Positions 22,848 to 34,179 are shown, counted from the first letter of the stretch. The stretch is 64,000 nt of DNA from Bacteroidota bacterium (GCA_005882315.1 VBAR01000001.1:817736-881735), one strand, 5' to 3'. The notes: generated by a model not told the origin, from the sequence alone. Numbers and translations are program-made.

Positions 22848-25800
22848 TTACATATTTCGCCGGTATTGTCCGCCAACTTCGTATAAAGCATTAGTAATTT
22901 GCCCGAGTGAGCAATATTTGACTGTTTCCATCAACGCTTCAAACAAATTGCCATTTTGAATAGCCGTATTTTTCAACCGCTTTAACATTTCATCTGACTT
23001 GCCTTCATTTCTTTTCCAGAATGCATACAAGTTATTTATCTGCTGTTCTTTTTCTTCGGTAGTACTTCGGATTACTTCGCCGGGTACAATTGTCGGAGAA
23101 CCTTGCTTATTTAAAAATGTATTTACACCAACTATCGGGTATTCACCGGTATGCTTTTGATGTTCATAGAATAAACTTTCTTCCTGTATTTTATTTCGCT
23201 GGTACATTCTTTCCATTGCACCTAGCACACCGCCTCTTTCAGTAATGCGATCAAATTCTGTTAATACAGCTTCTTCTACCAAATCTGTTAACTCTTCAAT
23301 TGCAAATGAACCCTGGTTAAAATTCTCTGTTTTTGCAGTACCTAACTCACGGTTAATGATCAATTGAATTGCCATTGCACGCCTTACACTTTCTTCAGTA
23401 GGCGTTGTTATCGCTTCATCATAAGCATTTGTATGAAGTGAATTACAGTTATCATAAATAGCATATAATGCTTGTAGCGTTGTGCGGATATCATTAAAAT
23501 CTATTTCCTGTGCATGTAAACTTCTGCCGGATGTCTGAATATGATACTTCAACATCTGGCTGCGCTTGTTCGATTTGTATTTATACTTCATCGCTTTTGC
23601 CCAGATACGGCGTGCCACCCGCCCGATCACACTATACTCCGGATCCATTCCATTGCTAAAGAAGAAGGAAAGATTTGGCGCAAACTCATCAATACTCATT
23701 CCGCGACTAAGATAATATTCAACATAAGTAAATCCGTTTGCCAGTGTAAATGCCAGCTGCGAAATAGGGTTAGCACCTGCTTCAGCAATATGATAACCAC
23801 TGATGCTTACGCTATAAAAATTGCGGATTTTATTCTGAATAAAATATTCCTGCATATCCCCCATCAGCTTCAACGCAAACTCAGTTGAGAAAATACAGGT
23901 ATTTTGCGCCTGGTCTTCTTTTAGAATATCGGCTTGCACTGTTCCTCTCACCTGCTGTAATGCTACTTGTTTACATTGCTCATAAACATTTTTAGGTAAA
24001 ACTTCATCTCCACTTAACCCAAGCAGTTTTAATCCAAGTCCATCGCTTCCTTGAGGTAAATTACCCGGTGATGAGGTATTATTATATACAGGTGCCTTTT
24101 GATTTTTATATTTCTCCTTACTAATTCTTTCCAAGTCTTTTTCTAATCCCAGTTCTTTTATCTTTTTCTCACATTGCTGATCAATTGCCGCATTCATAAA
24201 AAATGCAAGCAGCATCGGGGCAGGACCATTTATGGTCATTGACACAGATGTTTTTGGATCACATAGGTCAAACCCACTATACAATTTCTTCGCATCATCA
24301 ACAGTAGCAATGCTCACACCTGCATTCCCGATCTTACCATAAATATCCGGACGATAAGCAGGGTCTTCGCCATACAGCGTTACACTATCAAAAGCAGTAG
24401 ATAATCTTATGGCAGGTTGATCAAGACTTACATAATGAAATCTTTTGTTGGTTCTTTCGGGTCCGCCTTCGCCTGCAAACATTCTTGTCGGATCTTCTCC
24501 TTCTCTTTTTAATGGAAACACACCGCCGGTAAATGGAAAATGGCCGGGCACATTTTCCTGCGCCTGCCATTTTAATATATCACCCCAGTCTTTGTATTTA
24601 GGTAAAACAACCTTTGGGATTCTTGTGCCGGATAAACTTTTTGAAAACATTTCCAGTTTTATCACCTTATCACGAACTGTGTATTCATAATAATCTTTCT
24701 GGTATTCCTTTATTTTTTCATTCCAATTAGTGATAAGCTTGCGACTTACCGGTGTCAATTGATCTGTATAAAATGCGATTTGCTCATCAATTGTTTTCAA
24801 TAATGAAGCATCTGCTTTTTCTTTTAAAGTTTCCTTTGCTCCATTAAATTGGTACAACTTTGAAGCAATAGCAGCCTGGTCTGTTACCAGTTGATCATAA
24901 CCCCTGTTATTTTCACTGATCTCACTTAAATATCTTACCCGGCTTGATGGAATGATTGCCTGCGATACTTTAGCTGTTTCGGCAAAATGATATTCACCAA
25001 ACGCTGTGTTTGTTTTGTTTTCGATTTTCTTCAGCATTAATTCGAACAACTGATTCACTCCATCATCATTAAACTTGCTCGCCATTGTACCCACAATCGG
25101 TAGCTCATTATCTTTTGCTGTAAATAACAGGTGATTACGTTTATATTGTTTTCTTACATCGGCCAATGCATCCAATGCGCCTGCTTTATCAAATTTGTTG
25201 ATACAAACAAGATCAGCATAATCAAGCATATTGATCTTCTCCAACTGGCTTGCTGCTCCATACTCAGGTGTCATCACATACATACTTACATCACAATAGT
25301 CCAGTATAGAGGCATCACTTTGTCCAACACCTGCACTTTCCAATATTATAAAATCAAAATCAGCATCTTTACAAATATCAATTGCTTCCTGTACTGCACT
25401 ACTTAGTGCCGTATTATCATCTCTTGTTGCAAGACTGCGCATATAAGCCCTCGGATGTGAAATAGAATTCATTCGTATCCTGTCACCCAGTAATGCACCA
25501 CCAGTTTTCTTTTTTGAAGGATCAACAGAAATAACAGCAATAGTTTTATCAGTAAAGTTGTGGAGGAAGCGGCGAACGATTTCATCAGTAACTGAAGATT
25601 TACCAGCACCTCCTGTTCCTGTAATTCCAAGTACAGGAATTGTTCTAACTCCTGGCTTCTGGCTCTTAACTGCTGGCTGACCTCCGTTTTCTGCATTTGT
25701 AATCTGTCTTGCAATGACTCTTACATCCTTAACTTCCTCAAGTTTCATCGGCATTTTATAATCCGCTTTTCCATTCAACTGTACATCACATTTCATAATT

Positions 25801-26204
25801 ACATCTTCAATCATCCCTTCCAGCCCCATATGTCGTCCATCATCCGGCGAATAGATCCGGCTGATACCATATTTATGTAATTCTTCAATCTCGGTTGGCA
25901 AAATAGTACCGCCTCCACCGCCGAAAATTTTTATATGCCCGCAACCATTTTCTTCCAGCAGATCTTTCATGTATTTAAAAAACTCCACATGCCCACCCTG
26001 GTAAGAAGTGATTGCAATTCCCTGTACATCTTCTTCAATAGCCGTCTCTACAATTTCTTTTACGCTCCGGTTATGCCCGAGGTGAATGATCTCGGCACCT
26101 TTGCTTTGCATGATGCGGCGCATAATATTAATAGCAGCATCGTGACCATCAAATAAACTGGCAGCTGTGACTATTCGTACTTTATTTTTTGGCTGGTAAC
26201 TCAT
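22848..26204 (-). CDS. icmF: fused isobutyryl-CoA mutase
   Basis: A 1118-residue fusion in the IcmF order: an N-terminal B12-binding domain ([15 protein letters not shown], with Asp19-x-His21 as lower ligand), a MeaI-type G-protein chaperone (Walker [14 protein letters not shown] near residue 195, then [15 protein letters not shown]), a linker, and the mutase TIM barrel (from about residue 530, including [20 protein letters not shown]). It interconverts isobutyryl-CoA and n-butyryl-CoA, or related branched acyl-CoAs such as pivalyl/isovaleryl-CoA, using adenosylcobalamin. The built-in G-protein loads and protects the cofactor. It stands alone on the minus strand and diverges from the kinase fusion gene. 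Confidence 0.93.
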   Translation of the reverse strand: MSYQPKNKVRIVTAASLFDGHDAAINIMRRIMQSKGAEIIHLGHNRSVKEIVETAIEEDVQGIAITSYQGGHVEFFKYMKDLLEENGCGHIKIFGGGGGTILPTEIEELHKYGISRIYSPDDGRHMGLEGMIEDVIMKCDVQLNGKADYKMPMKLEEVKDVRVIARQITNAENGGQPAVKSQKPGVRTIPVLGITGTGGAGKSSVTDEIVRRFLHNFTDKTIAVISVDPSKKKTGGALLGDRIRMNSISHPRAYMRSLATRDDNTALSSAVQEAIDICKDADFDFIILESAGVGQSDASILDYCDVSMYVMTPEYGAASQLEKINMLDYADLVCINKFDKAGALDALADVRKQYKRNHLLFTAKDNELPIVGTMASKFNDDGVNQLFELMLKKIENKTNTAFGEYHFAETAKVSQAIIPSSRVRYLSEISENNRGYDQLVTDQAAIASKLYQFNGAKETLKEKADASLLKTIDEQIAFYTDQLTPVSRKLITNWNEKIKEYQKDYYEYTVRDKVIKLEMFSKSLSGTRIPKVVLPKYKDWGDILKWQAQENVPGHFPFTGGVFPLKREGEDPTRMFAGEGGPERTNKRFHYVSLDQPAIRLSTAFDSVTLYGEDPAYRPDIYGKIGNAGVSIATVDDAKKLYSGFDLCDPKTSVSMTINGPAPMLLAFFMNAAIDQQCEKKIKELGLEKDLERISKEKYKNQKAPVYNNTSSPGNLPQGSDGLGLKLLGLSGDEVLPKNVYEQCKQVALQQVRGTVQADILKEDQAQNTCIFSTEFALKLMGDMQEYFIQNKIRNFYSVSISGYHIAEAGANPISQLAFTLANGFTYVEYYLSRGMSIDEFAPNLSFFFSNGMDPEYSVIGRVARRIWAKAMKYKYKSNKRSQMLKYHIQTSGRSLHAQEIDFNDIRTTLQALYAIYDNCNSLHTNAYDEAITTPTEESVRRAMAIQLIINRELGTAKTENFNQGSFAIEELTDLVEEAVLTEFDRITERGGVLGAMERMYQRNKIQEESLFYEHQKHTGEYPIVGVNTFLNKQGSPTIVPGEVIRSTTEEKEQQINNLYAFWKRNEGKSDEMLKRLKNTAIQNGNLFEALMETVKYCSLGQITNALYEVGGQYRRNM

Positions 26205-26278
26205 CAGGCGTCAAAGGTAATAAAAAACTAATGCCTGTTAGGACTGTATCAACCCATTCTTTCTTTTACATTTGCTAT

Positions 26279-27751
26279 ATGCAAGAAGTTGTTGAATCCA
26301 TTGGAAAACTATATGAAAGCTGGGCCGGAAAACCCGCTGCATCAATTGATGTATTACCACAAAGCGGCAGCGAACGTCGTTATTTCCGCATCCATACCGA
26401 TGATGGAAAAACTGTGATGGGTACTTATGGTGCTAATATTAAAGAGAACGAAACCTTTCTCTATTTCTCAAATCATCTTTTCAAAAAGAAATTACCTGTA
26501 CCCGAAATTTATGCAATAAGCGATGATAAAATATTTTACATCCAGCAGGACTTTGGCGATATCTCCGTTTCATCAAGACTCGATAAAGAAGGACACACCG
26601 ATGAAGTGTATGCCTTATTTAAACTAAGCCTTGAAAACCTGGTGCAGATACAGGTAAAAGGTCATGAAGGATTGGATTATAAAAAAAGCCTGACGAATAA
26701 GGAATTCGGCAAGCAGGCAATACTTGCTGACCTGCTTTATTTCAAATACTATTTTCTCGATGCATTACGCAAGCCCTATGATAAACAAAAACTGCTTGAT
26801 GATCTTGAAGCGTTGAGCAATTATCTTACTCATACAGAATACAAATATTTTATGTTCCGCGATTTTCAGAGCCGTAACATTATGGTAAAGGAAGATGGCA
26901 GCCTCGGATTCATCGATTACCAGGGCGGTATGAAAGGCGCCCCTCAATATGATGCGGCAAGTTTGATCTGGCAGGCAAAGGCTAACCTGCCCAATGAATG
27001 GAAAAATGATTTGCTTGAATATTACATGAAGATGTTTGAAAAAACAATTGGGTCTTCAATTGATAAAACGATCTTTAAAAGTCAGTTTAATGGTTATGTT
27101 CTTATCCGGTTGCTACAGGTACTCGGCGCTTATGGTTTCCGCGGTTTGTTTGAACGCAAAGCACATTTCTTAACCAGCATTCCTCTTGCATTAAATAACC
27201 TGAAAGGTTTTTTAGCCAATAACAGTATGGGTATTTCGGTACCCGAATTCAGAAAAGCTCTTGATCTTTGTACCAGCGATGAGATCATTGAATACTTTAC
27301 GCCAATACAGGCAACTACTGAAACTCCGCTGGTAGTTAAGATATGCAGTTTTTCTTACCGCAAGGATCTACCGCAGGATGAAACTGAAAATGGCGGTGGT
27401 TTTGTTTTTGATTGCCGCGGTTTGCTAAATCCCGGCCGGGTTGAGAGCATGAAAACCAAACATGGTCGTGATAAAGAAGTAAAAGATTTTTTGGAACAAC
27501 AAACACAAATGCCTGAGTTTTTAAATTCGGTATTTGATATTGTTGATATTAGTGTAGAAGAATATATCAAACGGGGCTTTGAAAGCCTGATGGTAAGTTT
27601 TGGATGTACAGGTGGCCAACATAGAAGTGTGTATGCTGCTGATGCACTGGCCAGGCATTTAAAAAATAAATTCAAAGTGAAAATTGAGTTAAGACATATG
27701 GTGCAGGATGAAAAAGATTGGCAAAACCCACTTCCTGAAAAGCAATCATGA
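26279..27751 (+). CDS. AmgK-like sugar kinase fused to a RapZ C-terminal domain
   Basis: A 490-residue two-domain protein. The start at 26279 is chosen because upstream sequence lacks family character. Residues about 1-345 are an aminoglycoside-phosphotransferase-type kinase: GSERRYFRIHTDDGK near the ATP loop, FRDFQSRNIMVKEDGSLGFIDYQGG with catalytic Asp and metal Asp, as in AmgK, which phosphorylates MurNAc/GlcNAc at C1. Residues about 355-490 match the RapZ C-terminal domain (GGFVFDCRGLLNPGR, SFGCTGGQHRSVY), which in E. coli senses glucosamine-6-phosphate. The following MurU-like gene overlaps by four bases (ATGA). The fusion suggests a salvage kinase controlled by an amino-sugar signal. 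Confidence 0.85.
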   Translation: MQEVVESIGKLYESWAGKPAASIDVLPQSGSERRYFRIHTDDGKTVMGTYGANIKENETFLYFSNHLFKKKLPVPEIYAISDDKIFYIQQDFGDISVSSRLDKEGHTDEVYALFKLSLENLVQIQVKGHEGLDYKKSLTNKEFGKQAILADLLYFKYYFLDALRKPYDKQKLLDDLEALSNYLTHTEYKYFMFRDFQSRNIMVKEDGSLGFIDYQGGMKGAPQYDAASLIWQAKANLPNEWKNDLLEYYMKMFEKTIGSSIDKTIFKSQFNGYVLIRLLQVLGAYGFRGLFERKAHFLTSIPLALNNLKGFLANNSMGISVPEFRKALDLCTSDEIIEYFTPIQATTETPLVVKICSFSYRKDLPQDETENGGGFVFDCRGLLNPGRVESMKTKHGRDKEVKDFLEQQTQMPEFLNSVFDIVDISVEEYIKRGFESLMVSFGCTGGQHRSVYAADALARHLKNKFKVKIELRHMVQDEKDWQNPLPEKQS

Positions 27752-28473
27752 AAGCAATGATATTTAGTGCCGGCCTCGGCACACGTTTTAAACCGTGGAC
27801 TGATAAACATCCAAAAGCATTGGCTTTGGTGAATGGAAAATCATTACTTCAACGAAATATCGAATACTTACAGCAACATGGAATCAAAGATGTGATCGTA
27901 AACGTTCATCATTTTGCAGACCAGATTATTGATGCATTAAAAAAAAATGATGGATGGGGAAGTAATGTTATCATCAGTGATGAAACAAACGAAGTGCTTG
28001 AAACCGGCGGCGGATTATTAAAAGCTGAAAGATTATTTACTCCAGGTGAAAGATTCATTACCTGCAATGTTGATATACTTACCGAACTGGACATTAACAA
28101 CCTGCTGCTCTTTCATGATATGCATCAGCCTCTGATCTCCTTTGGTGTTACTAACCGCAAAACATCACGGTATTTTTTGTTTGATAACCTTAACCGGCTT
28201 TGCGGCTGGAGGAATGTAAAAGAAAGTGAGGAAAGAATTTCAATACACAAATCTTATTATATTGAAAAAGCATATAGTTGCGTAGTGGTTTTTGAATATG
28301 GAATCTTTGATTTGATGAAAAAGCATCAATTCTCCGGAAAGTTCTCGTTGGTTGAGGTTTATTTAAAACTCGCCACCGAACACCTTATTATGGGCTATGA
28401 CCATAGTGGCGATAAATTCGCTGATGTAGGGAAACCTGAAAGTGTAGCCATTGCAGAATCTCTTTTTCCTTAA
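27748..28473 (+). CDS. MurU-like nucleotidyltransferase
   Basis: A 241-residue sugar-1-phosphate nucleotidyltransferase. The N-terminus [25 protein letters not shown] carries the signature loop and matches MurU, which makes UDP-MurNAc from MurNAc-1-phosphate during peptidoglycan recycling. [14 protein letters not shown] contains the metal-binding Asp. It lacks the C-terminal beta-helix of GlmU-type enzymes, so it is a single-domain form. Overlap by ATGA with the AmgK-like gene supports one pathway: anomeric kinase then uridylyltransferase, bypassing de novo (fosfomycin-sensitive) MurA. Confidence 0.85.
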   Translation: MKAMIFSAGLGTRFKPWTDKHPKALALVNGKSLLQRNIEYLQQHGIKDVIVNVHHFADQIIDALKKNDGWGSNVIISDETNEVLETGGGLLKAERLFTPGERFITCNVDILTELDINNLLLFHDMHQPLISFGVTNRKTSRYFLFDNLNRLCGWRNVKESEERISIHKSYYIEKAYSCVVVFEYGIFDLMKKHQFSGKFSLVEVYLKLATEHLIMGYDHSGDKFADVGKPESVAIAESLFP

Positions 28474-28552
28474 ATATTTCCAAATAGCTGATGTACGGTT
28501 CACCTGCCTCACCGCTTTTTATTACATTACACCCCTAAATAAATTCACATAC

Positions 28553-30508
28553 ATGAAGAAGATTGTAATTGCCTGCCTGTTCATATTCCAGGCTATTTTT
28601 GTTTTTGCTCAAACAAAATTTGACAACCGCGAAGTATTTAACCCCCAGTTTTATCCTTACCCCGGAAATGATTTCCGCAGTGCAAGCGGTGAGCCCGGCC
28701 CTAAGTACTGGCAAAACCGTGCAGACTATAAGATCAGTGCGACACTCGATACCGGCTTGCATAAAGTAAGCGGCGAAGTAGAGCTGACATACACAAATAA
28801 CAGTCCCGATAACCTGAAATTTTTATGGTTGCAGATGGACCAGAATATTTACCGGAAAGATTCCCGTGCATCAGCAACAACAACAGTAGAAGGTGGTCGT
28901 TGGGCAAATGCAAAATTTACCGATGGAGATGTAATTAAAAATTTAACAGTAGAAACAAAAGCAGGTAAATACAATCCTAAACAAATTACAACAGATACAA
29001 GAATGCAGGTATGGCTGCAGGATGCATTGAAAGCAGGTGGCGGCACGGTTAAAATTAAAATGAGTTTTGAATTCAGCATTCCCGAATATGGTTCTGACCG
29101 CATGGGTAGATTGAAAACAAAAAATGGATGGGTGTATGAAGTAGCGCAGTGGTTTCCCCGTATGTGTGTGTATGATGATATACAGGGATGGAATACGCTA
29201 CCTTATCTCGGCCAGGGAGAGTTCTACCTTGAATATGGTGATATTGAGTTTTCTGTTACTGCACCATCAGATGTTATTGTAATGGGTAGCGGTGAATTGC
29301 AGAATCCCGGCGAATGTTTAACTGCAGATCAATTGAAAAAATGGAATGAAGCAAAGAACAGTGATAAAACAGTGATGATAAGAAGCGAAAAAGATATAAA
29401 AGATAAAAGCTCAAGACCGCAAACTCCAAATTGTACATGGAAATTTAAAATTAATAATGCCCGTGATGTAGCATGGGGTGCTTCTAAAGCATTTATACTG
29501 GATGCCGCAAAAATTAATTTACCGGATAATAAAAAATCGCTAGCGGTAAGTGTGTACCCGGTTGAGAGTAATAAGAAAAATGCATGGCAGCGTAGTACCG
29601 AGTTTACAAAAGCTGCTATTGAACACTATTCAAAAAAATGGTTTACGTTTCCTTACCCGATGGCAGTGAATGTAGCCGGTATTGTTGGCGGTATGGAATA
29701 TCCCGGAATTGTTTTCTGCGGTTTTGGTTCAGAAGGTGAAAGTTTATGGGGAGTAACTGATCATGAATTTGGTCATACATGGTTCCCGATGATCGTGGGC
29801 AGTAATGAACGTAAATATGCATGGATGGATGAAGGTTTTAATACTTTCATCAATACACTTTCTACAAATGAATTTAATAAAGGTGAATTCAAAGCCAGCG
29901 GCGGTTTTTTTGATGACCCGAATGGAGATTTCATGGTAAAATATACTTACAGTGACAAGATGGATGGATTGTTTAATAACCCGGATGTAATACAACAGGA
30001 TAATTTGGGTGTGGCAGCTTACCTGAAACCAGGAGCTATGCTAACTTCGTTGCGTGAAGTAGTACTCGGCCCCGAACGTTTTGATGCAGCTTTCCGTGAA
30101 TATGTAAGCCGTTGGGCATTTAAACATCCAACACCCTGGGATTTCTTTCATTCCATGGAAAATGCATCGGGTGAAGATCTTGGTTGGTTTTGGAGAGGGT
30201 GGGTATTAAATACATGGAAACTCGACCAGGGTGTAAAAGAAGTAAAGTATAAAGATAAGATACCAGAAAACGGAAGTGAGATAACACTGGAGAACCTGGA
30301 AAAAATGGCGATGCCTGTTTCGATAAAAATTACTGAGGCCAATGGCAAACAACACCGGATTGATTTGCCTGTTGAAGTATGGCAACGTGGTGCTGTTTAT
30401 ACTTTAAGTGTACCCACTACCAGCGAGATCAAAGAAATAAAACTTGACCCCGATAACAAACTCCCTGACTGGGATCGAAAAAATAATGACTGGAAAAAAG
30501 CTTTTTAA
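28553..30508 (+). CDS. secreted M1-family metallopeptidase
   Basis: A 651-residue peptidase; the ATG at 28553 is preferred because it begins a clean signal peptide ([20 protein letters not shown]). The zinc site is HEFGH (about residues 404-408) with the third ligand Glu427 in WMDEGFNTF, the spacing HExxH-x18-E of M1 enzymes. [10 protein letters not shown] replaces the classic GxMEN exopeptidase motif, as in other Bacteroidota M1 proteins. It likely degrades peptides in the periplasm. A strong terminator follows directly. Confidence 0.92.
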   Translation: MKKIVIACLFIFQAIFVFAQTKFDNREVFNPQFYPYPGNDFRSASGEPGPKYWQNRADYKISATLDTGLHKVSGEVELTYTNNSPDNLKFLWLQMDQNIYRKDSRASATTTVEGGRWANAKFTDGDVIKNLTVETKAGKYNPKQITTDTRMQVWLQDALKAGGGTVKIKMSFEFSIPEYGSDRMGRLKTKNGWVYEVAQWFPRMCVYDDIQGWNTLPYLGQGEFYLEYGDIEFSVTAPSDVIVMGSGELQNPGECLTADQLKKWNEAKNSDKTVMIRSEKDIKDKSSRPQTPNCTWKFKINNARDVAWGASKAFILDAAKINLPDNKKSLAVSVYPVESNKKNAWQRSTEFTKAAIEHYSKKWFTFPYPMAVNVAGIVGGMEYPGIVFCGFGSEGESLWGVTDHEFGHTWFPMIVGSNERKYAWMDEGFNTFINTLSTNEFNKGEFKASGGFFDDPNGDFMVKYTYSDKMDGLFNNPDVIQQDNLGVAAYLKPGAMLTSLREVVLGPERFDAAFREYVSRWAFKHPTPWDFFHSMENASGEDLGWFWRGWVLNTWKLDQGVKEVKYKDKIPENGSEITLENLEKMAMPVSIKITEANGKQHRIDLPVEVWQRGAVYTLSVPTTSEIKEIKLDPDNKLPDWDRKNNDWKKAF

Positions 30509-30515
30509 AAATGCA

Positions 30516-30540
30516 AACCCGACGGCTTCGTCGGGTTTTT
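30516..30540 (+). terminator. intrinsic terminator after the M1 peptidase
   Basis: AACCCGACG (30516-30524), loop GCTT, CGTCGGGTT (30529-30537), then a run of Ts. A textbook terminator ending the plus-strand peptidase transcript. Confidence 0.92.
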
Positions 30541-30600
30541 TTATTTTTATTATTTACTTAATTTTAATATCGCAGATATTAAAGATTAAAATTTATCATT

Positions 30601-31308
30601 ATGACAGCAACACAAATAATGGATGAATTAAAAAAGAAAGGGTCAGAAAATATAAAAAGAATATTCATGAACCACGGTGGTTCAGAGCCAATGTTCGGTG
30701 TGAAAATAGCTGACCTCAAGGTTATTCAGAAAAAAGTAAAAGTAAACCATGAGCTGGCTATGGAACTTTTTGATACAGGCAATTATGATGCGATGTATCT
30801 CGCAGGTTTGATTGCTGATCAATCGAAGATGAGCAAGAAAGATATTCAGCAATGGGTGGAGAAATCAAGAAGTGGCGGCATTTGTGAATATACGGTTGCT
30901 TGGGTGGCAGCAGAAAGTCCTTATGGCTGGGAACTGGGTATGAAATGGATCGATTCACCAAAAGAAAGCATTGCTTCTTCAGGCTGGAGTGCATTGGCAG
31001 GTGTTATTTCCATGAAGCCGGATAATGAACTGGATATTGCATTGATAAAAAAATTGATGAAGCGAATTGAAAAGGAAATTCATAAGGCACCGAATCGTGT
31101 AAAATACACTATGAACAATTTTATAATCTGCACTGGAGGTTATATAAAAGAACTGACCAAAGAAGCGATTGCAACAGCACAAAAAATTGGAACTGTGATG
31201 GTGGATATGGGAAACACAGCCTGCGAAGTACCGTCTGCAGCGAATTATATTAAAAAAATAGAAGTAAGAGGAAATTTAGGAAAAAAGAAAAAGACAGTGA
31301 AGTGTTGA
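30601..31308 (+). CDS. DNA alkylation repair protein, AlkD-like
   Basis: A 235-residue all-helical HEAT-like repeat protein of the AlkC/AlkD superfamily. Features include FGVKIADLKVIQKKVKVNHELAMELFDTGNYDAMYLAGLIAD (in part) and the CEYTVAW stretch near the expected active-site region. AlkD-type glycosylases remove 3- and 7-alkylpurines; several relatives only bind DNA. The exact catalytic Asp and Trp set cannot be confirmed by eye. It stands alone after a terminator and converges with the metallophosphoesterase gene. Confidence 0.85.
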   Translation: MTATQIMDELKKKGSENIKRIFMNHGGSEPMFGVKIADLKVIQKKVKVNHELAMELFDTGNYDAMYLAGLIADQSKMSKKDIQQWVEKSRSGGICEYTVAWVAAESPYGWELGMKWIDSPKESIASSGWSALAGVISMKPDNELDIALIKKLMKRIEKEIHKAPNRVKYTMNNFIICTGGYIKELTKEAIATAQKIGTVMVDMGNTACEVPSAANYIKKIEVRGNLGKKKKTVKC

Positions 31309-31317
31309 AATGATATT

Positions 31318-32427
31318 TTATTGTAGCAGTTCTAGTGATTGAACAAGAGTTGCCTCTTCCAGAATGATCCTTCCGCCATCTTTGCTCCATTTTATTAACC
31401 GGATAAACCCATCCGCAATTTCAATACCAGTAATATCACCATCACTAAAGCAGCAGCAACCAGAGTTAAAATAACTGGGTTTCATTTGCAGGTATTGGGT
31501 TGCTATATCCGTGTATTTATGCCTGCGGTTCTGGATTTCTATTTCAATTGCTTTTACAACATCAACATCTTTATCATTTCTTGCCTGTTGCAATTTCTTA
31601 TATAATAGCTCAAGATAAGTGAGTGATTCAAAAACGGGTTGGTGTGTATGACCCGTTATCAGTATAAGGTCTTTTTGTTGGGAAGACCATTCGTACATGA
31701 TCTGATTATGCTTTGTCTTCAGGTTGGCATCATAAGCTGGTGTGTTTGGATTGATCCTTAAATAAGCTTGTAACGGAGCCCATATTCTTGCCACAAAAAA
31801 TTTACTGAACCAATTGCCATCGCTGCTGGCATCACCCTGGTGACCGTGAGTAAGGAAGATGGTTAATGGACTGTTGCTGGTTACTGGTTCTTGGTTACTA
31901 GCTATTGACTGTAACACAACTCCTTCGTACACTTTTACTTCTTGTTCGTATATTTTTTTTAATTGCCAGCCAGCCAATGGATCATTGTCCCAATACAGAT
32001 CATGATTACCAAATATCTTTACAAAACGATTTTGTTGAATGAAAAGCTTCTCTTTCTCCAGTGAAACTGAGTTATATTTTTTTACCTTGGTTAAACTGTT
32101 CTCCCAAAGCTCTTCACTGTCTCCCAAACTGATAAAATAAAACTGTTGCTGGAAATAATGATCTAAAGCTGCAAGATAGTTGGGTTCAGCCGCTGCAAAA
32201 TCATCAGCACCATCTTTACCACCACGATGCTGGTCGGAAAAAATAATAAATTTTGAGTAAGTAATATCAAAAGGAATAACAATACCCCTTTTGCCCGGCT
32301 CCTCAATTATAAGTTTCAACAACCGGCTTAATGCTTCAAATATTTTTTGCTTATCCGGTTTGGATGAAAATTTTGTTGCCAGCCACAACACAGGTTTCCA
32401 TAATAATATTTGCAGCAGGCGGCGCAT
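31318..32427 (-). CDS. metallophosphoesterase
   Basis: A 369-residue calcineurin-like phosphoesterase. All blocks are present: FSDQHRGGKDGADDF (Asp and His), GDSEELWE, FGNHDLYWD, THGHQGD and TGHTHQPVF. The first helix (RRLLQILLWKPVLWLATKF) may associate with the membrane. The substrate could be a nucleotide, a phospholipid such as UDP-diacylglucosamine, or something else. It begins 5 bp after the RidA stop on the same strand, so the two are probably co-transcribed. Confidence 0.88.
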   Translation of the reverse strand: MRRLLQILLWKPVLWLATKFSSKPDKQKIFEALSRLLKLIIEEPGKRGIVIPFDITYSKFIIFSDQHRGGKDGADDFAAAEPNYLAALDHYFQQQFYFISLGDSEELWENSLTKVKKYNSVSLEKEKLFIQQNRFVKIFGNHDLYWDNDPLAGWQLKKIYEQEVKVYEGVVLQSIASNQEPVTSNSPLTIFLTHGHQGDASSDGNWFSKFFVARIWAPLQAYLRINPNTPAYDANLKTKHNQIMYEWSSQQKDLILITGHTHQPVFESLTYLELLYKKLQQARNDKDVDVVKAIEIEIQNRRHKYTDIATQYLQMKPSYFNSGCCCFSDGDITGIEIADGFIRLIKWSKDGGRIILEEATLVQSLELLQ

Positions 32428-32432
32428 GTGAT

Positions 32433-32813
32433 TTACTTTACCGCAATCATACTGATTTCTACATTCACAAATTTTGGCAGTGCCGATACCTGGACTGTTT
32501 CTCTTGCCGGGAAGTCGCTTGTAAAATATTTTCCATATACTTCATTGATCTCTCCGAAACGATTCATATCTGTGATGAAGATGGTCGTTTTAACAATATT
32601 GCTGAAGTCCATACCAGCGGCTGTAAGTATTGCCTTCAGGTTATGCATTACCTGGTGAGTTTCTTCCTGTATATCTTTATTTTTAAGCTGACCACTCACA
32701 GGATCGATGCAGATCTGGCCGGAAATAAAAAGCATATGGTCAGATTGAATAGCCTGGTTGTATGGACCGATAGGTGCAGGAGCATTGGGTGTATTGATGA
32801 CTGTTCTTGACAT
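32433..32813 (-). CDS. ridA: RidA-family enamine/imine deaminase
   Basis: A 126-residue protein with the family sequence APAPIGPYNQAIQSDHMLFISGQICIDP (in part), VMHNLKAILTAAGMDFSNIVKTTIFI (in part) and the final arginine-containing segment FPARETVQVSALPK, whose Arg binds carboxylates. RidA hydrolyses reactive 2-aminoacrylate and other enamines made by PLP enzymes. Length is exactly that of the family. It lies just before the metallophosphoesterase and diverges from the next gene. Confidence 0.92.
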   Translation of the reverse strand: MSRTVINTPNAPAPIGPYNQAIQSDHMLFISGQICIDPVSGQLKNKDIQEETHQVMHNLKAILTAAGMDFSNIVKTTIFITDMNRFGEINEVYGKYFTSDFPARETVQVSALPKFVNVEISMIAVK

Positions 32814-32880
32814 GTTTTTGTTTTTAAGAATTTAGAACGACGAATTTATGTTTAAGTGCTTTCTTTGCAAAAAATGATTC

Positions 32881-33501
32881 ATGAAGATCGTTGTATGGGG
32901 AAATGAAAATGAAGTAGCAGAGTTAACGTCCGGTTATACAGGCGATAGTATAACGCTTATTCGTATCAATACAGCAGAAGAATTCATACTTCATCCAGAC
33001 GCTGACGCTTATTTTGATCTTGCCTTCGAAAATACAGTTGAAAGAACAGCATTATTTACACGGCTTTTACCAAAACCTGTTTTTGTTAATTCCGTAATTG
33101 AGTCAGGCACTTCATTTATTCGCATAAATGGTTGGCCGGGTTTTATGAAAAGAACATTAATAGAAGCAAGCTCTTCAAATGAATCACTAAAAGTTGATGC
33201 TGAAAAGATTGCTGTTGCATTGAATAAAATAATTGATTGGGTACCTGATATTCCAGGTTTTGTTTCCGCAAGAGTGGTAAGTATGATCATTAATGAAGCT
33301 TATTTTGCTTTGCAGGAAAATGTAAGTACAAAAGAAGAAATAGATATAGCAATGAGGCTTGGCACTAATTACCCATACGGTCCATTTGAATGGAGTGAAA
33401 AAATTGGTTTAAAAAATATTTACTCCTTATTAAATGAGTTGAGCAAAACAAATTCACGGTACCAGCCTGCCACCTTATTAGAAAAAGAAGCAACCAGATA
33501 A
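32881..33501 (+). CDS. shortened 3-hydroxyacyl-CoA dehydrogenase-like protein
   Basis: A 206-residue protein. The C-terminal half (VPDIPGFVSARVVSMIINEAYFALQE, in part, then AMRLGTNYPYGPFEW) is the helical 3HCDH domain. The N-terminal part is much shorter than a normal Rossmann domain, and the NAD loop GxGxxG is not there (WGNENEVAELTSG instead). It still has FVNSVIESG, recalling the substrate-binding segment. It may be a non-catalytic relative or use the fold for something else. It is joined to tsaB with no gap, so the two are probably co-expressed. Confidence 0.75.
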   Translation: MKIVVWGNENEVAELTSGYTGDSITLIRINTAEEFILHPDADAYFDLAFENTVERTALFTRLLPKPVFVNSVIESGTSFIRINGWPGFMKRTLIEASSSNESLKVDAEKIAVALNKIIDWVPDIPGFVSARVVSMIINEAYFALQENVSTKEEIDIAMRLGTNYPYGPFEWSEKIGLKNIYSLLNELSKTNSRYQPATLLEKEATR

Positions 33502-34179
33502 ATGTCCTTATTATTACATATCGATACGGCGGTTGAAAATGCATCAGTGTGCATTTCAAAAAATGGTGAATTGATCGGAATTGCTGAAAACAAGAACCAA
33601 AAAGATCATGCAGCATGGATACAACCTGCTATTCAATCACTGGTAAAAAAAACAGGTTACAGTTTAAAAGAATTGAATGCCATAGCTGTGAGTAACGGGC
33701 CCGGCTCCTACACCGGTCTTCGTGTAGGATTGGCTACAGCAAAAGGATTGTGTTATGCATTAAATAAACCACTTATAACTTTAAGCACTCTTGAAGTAAT
33801 GACTATTGCTTCTCTCAATATCCCAATATCCAATATCAATTATTATTGTCCGCTAATTGATGCCCGACGTATGGAAGTATTTACAGCGATTTATGATAAG
33901 TCTTTAAAGGCAATCCTTCTGCCACATGCAAGGATCATTGATGAAAACAGTTTTGCTGAGCAACTGGCTGGCAACAGTATTCTCTTCTTTGGAAACGGCG
34001 CCGCAAAATGTAAACCTGTTATTCAATCGGCTAATGCTTTGTTTGAAACCATTGAGCATAATGCATCAGAAATGATCGGGCTGGCAGAAAAAAAGATGGC
34101 AACAAATGACTTTGCCGATCTTGCCTATGCTGAGCCGTTTTACATAAAAGATTTTCATACTGTTCAACCGAAAAAATAA
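33502..34179 (+). CDS. tsaB: tRNA t6A synthesis protein TsaB
   Basis: A 225-residue member of the ASKHA fold. LLHIDTAVENASVCISKNG and AIAVSNGPGSYTGLRVGLATAKGL (in part) are diagnostic of TsaB, the partner that supports TsaD in making N6-threonylcarbamoyladenosine at position 37 of ANN-reading tRNAs. Length is as expected. It starts directly at the stop of the upstream gene. Confidence 0.93.
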   Translation: MSLLLHIDTAVENASVCISKNGELIGIAENKNQKDHAAWIQPAIQSLVKKTGYSLKELNAIAVSNGPGSYTGLRVGLATAKGLCYALNKPLITLSTLEVMTIASLNIPISNINYYCPLIDARRMEVFTAIYDKSLKAILLPHARIIDENSFAEQLAGNSILFFGNGAAKCKPVIQSANALFETIEHNASEMIGLAEKKMATNDFADLAYAEPFYIKDFHTVQPKK

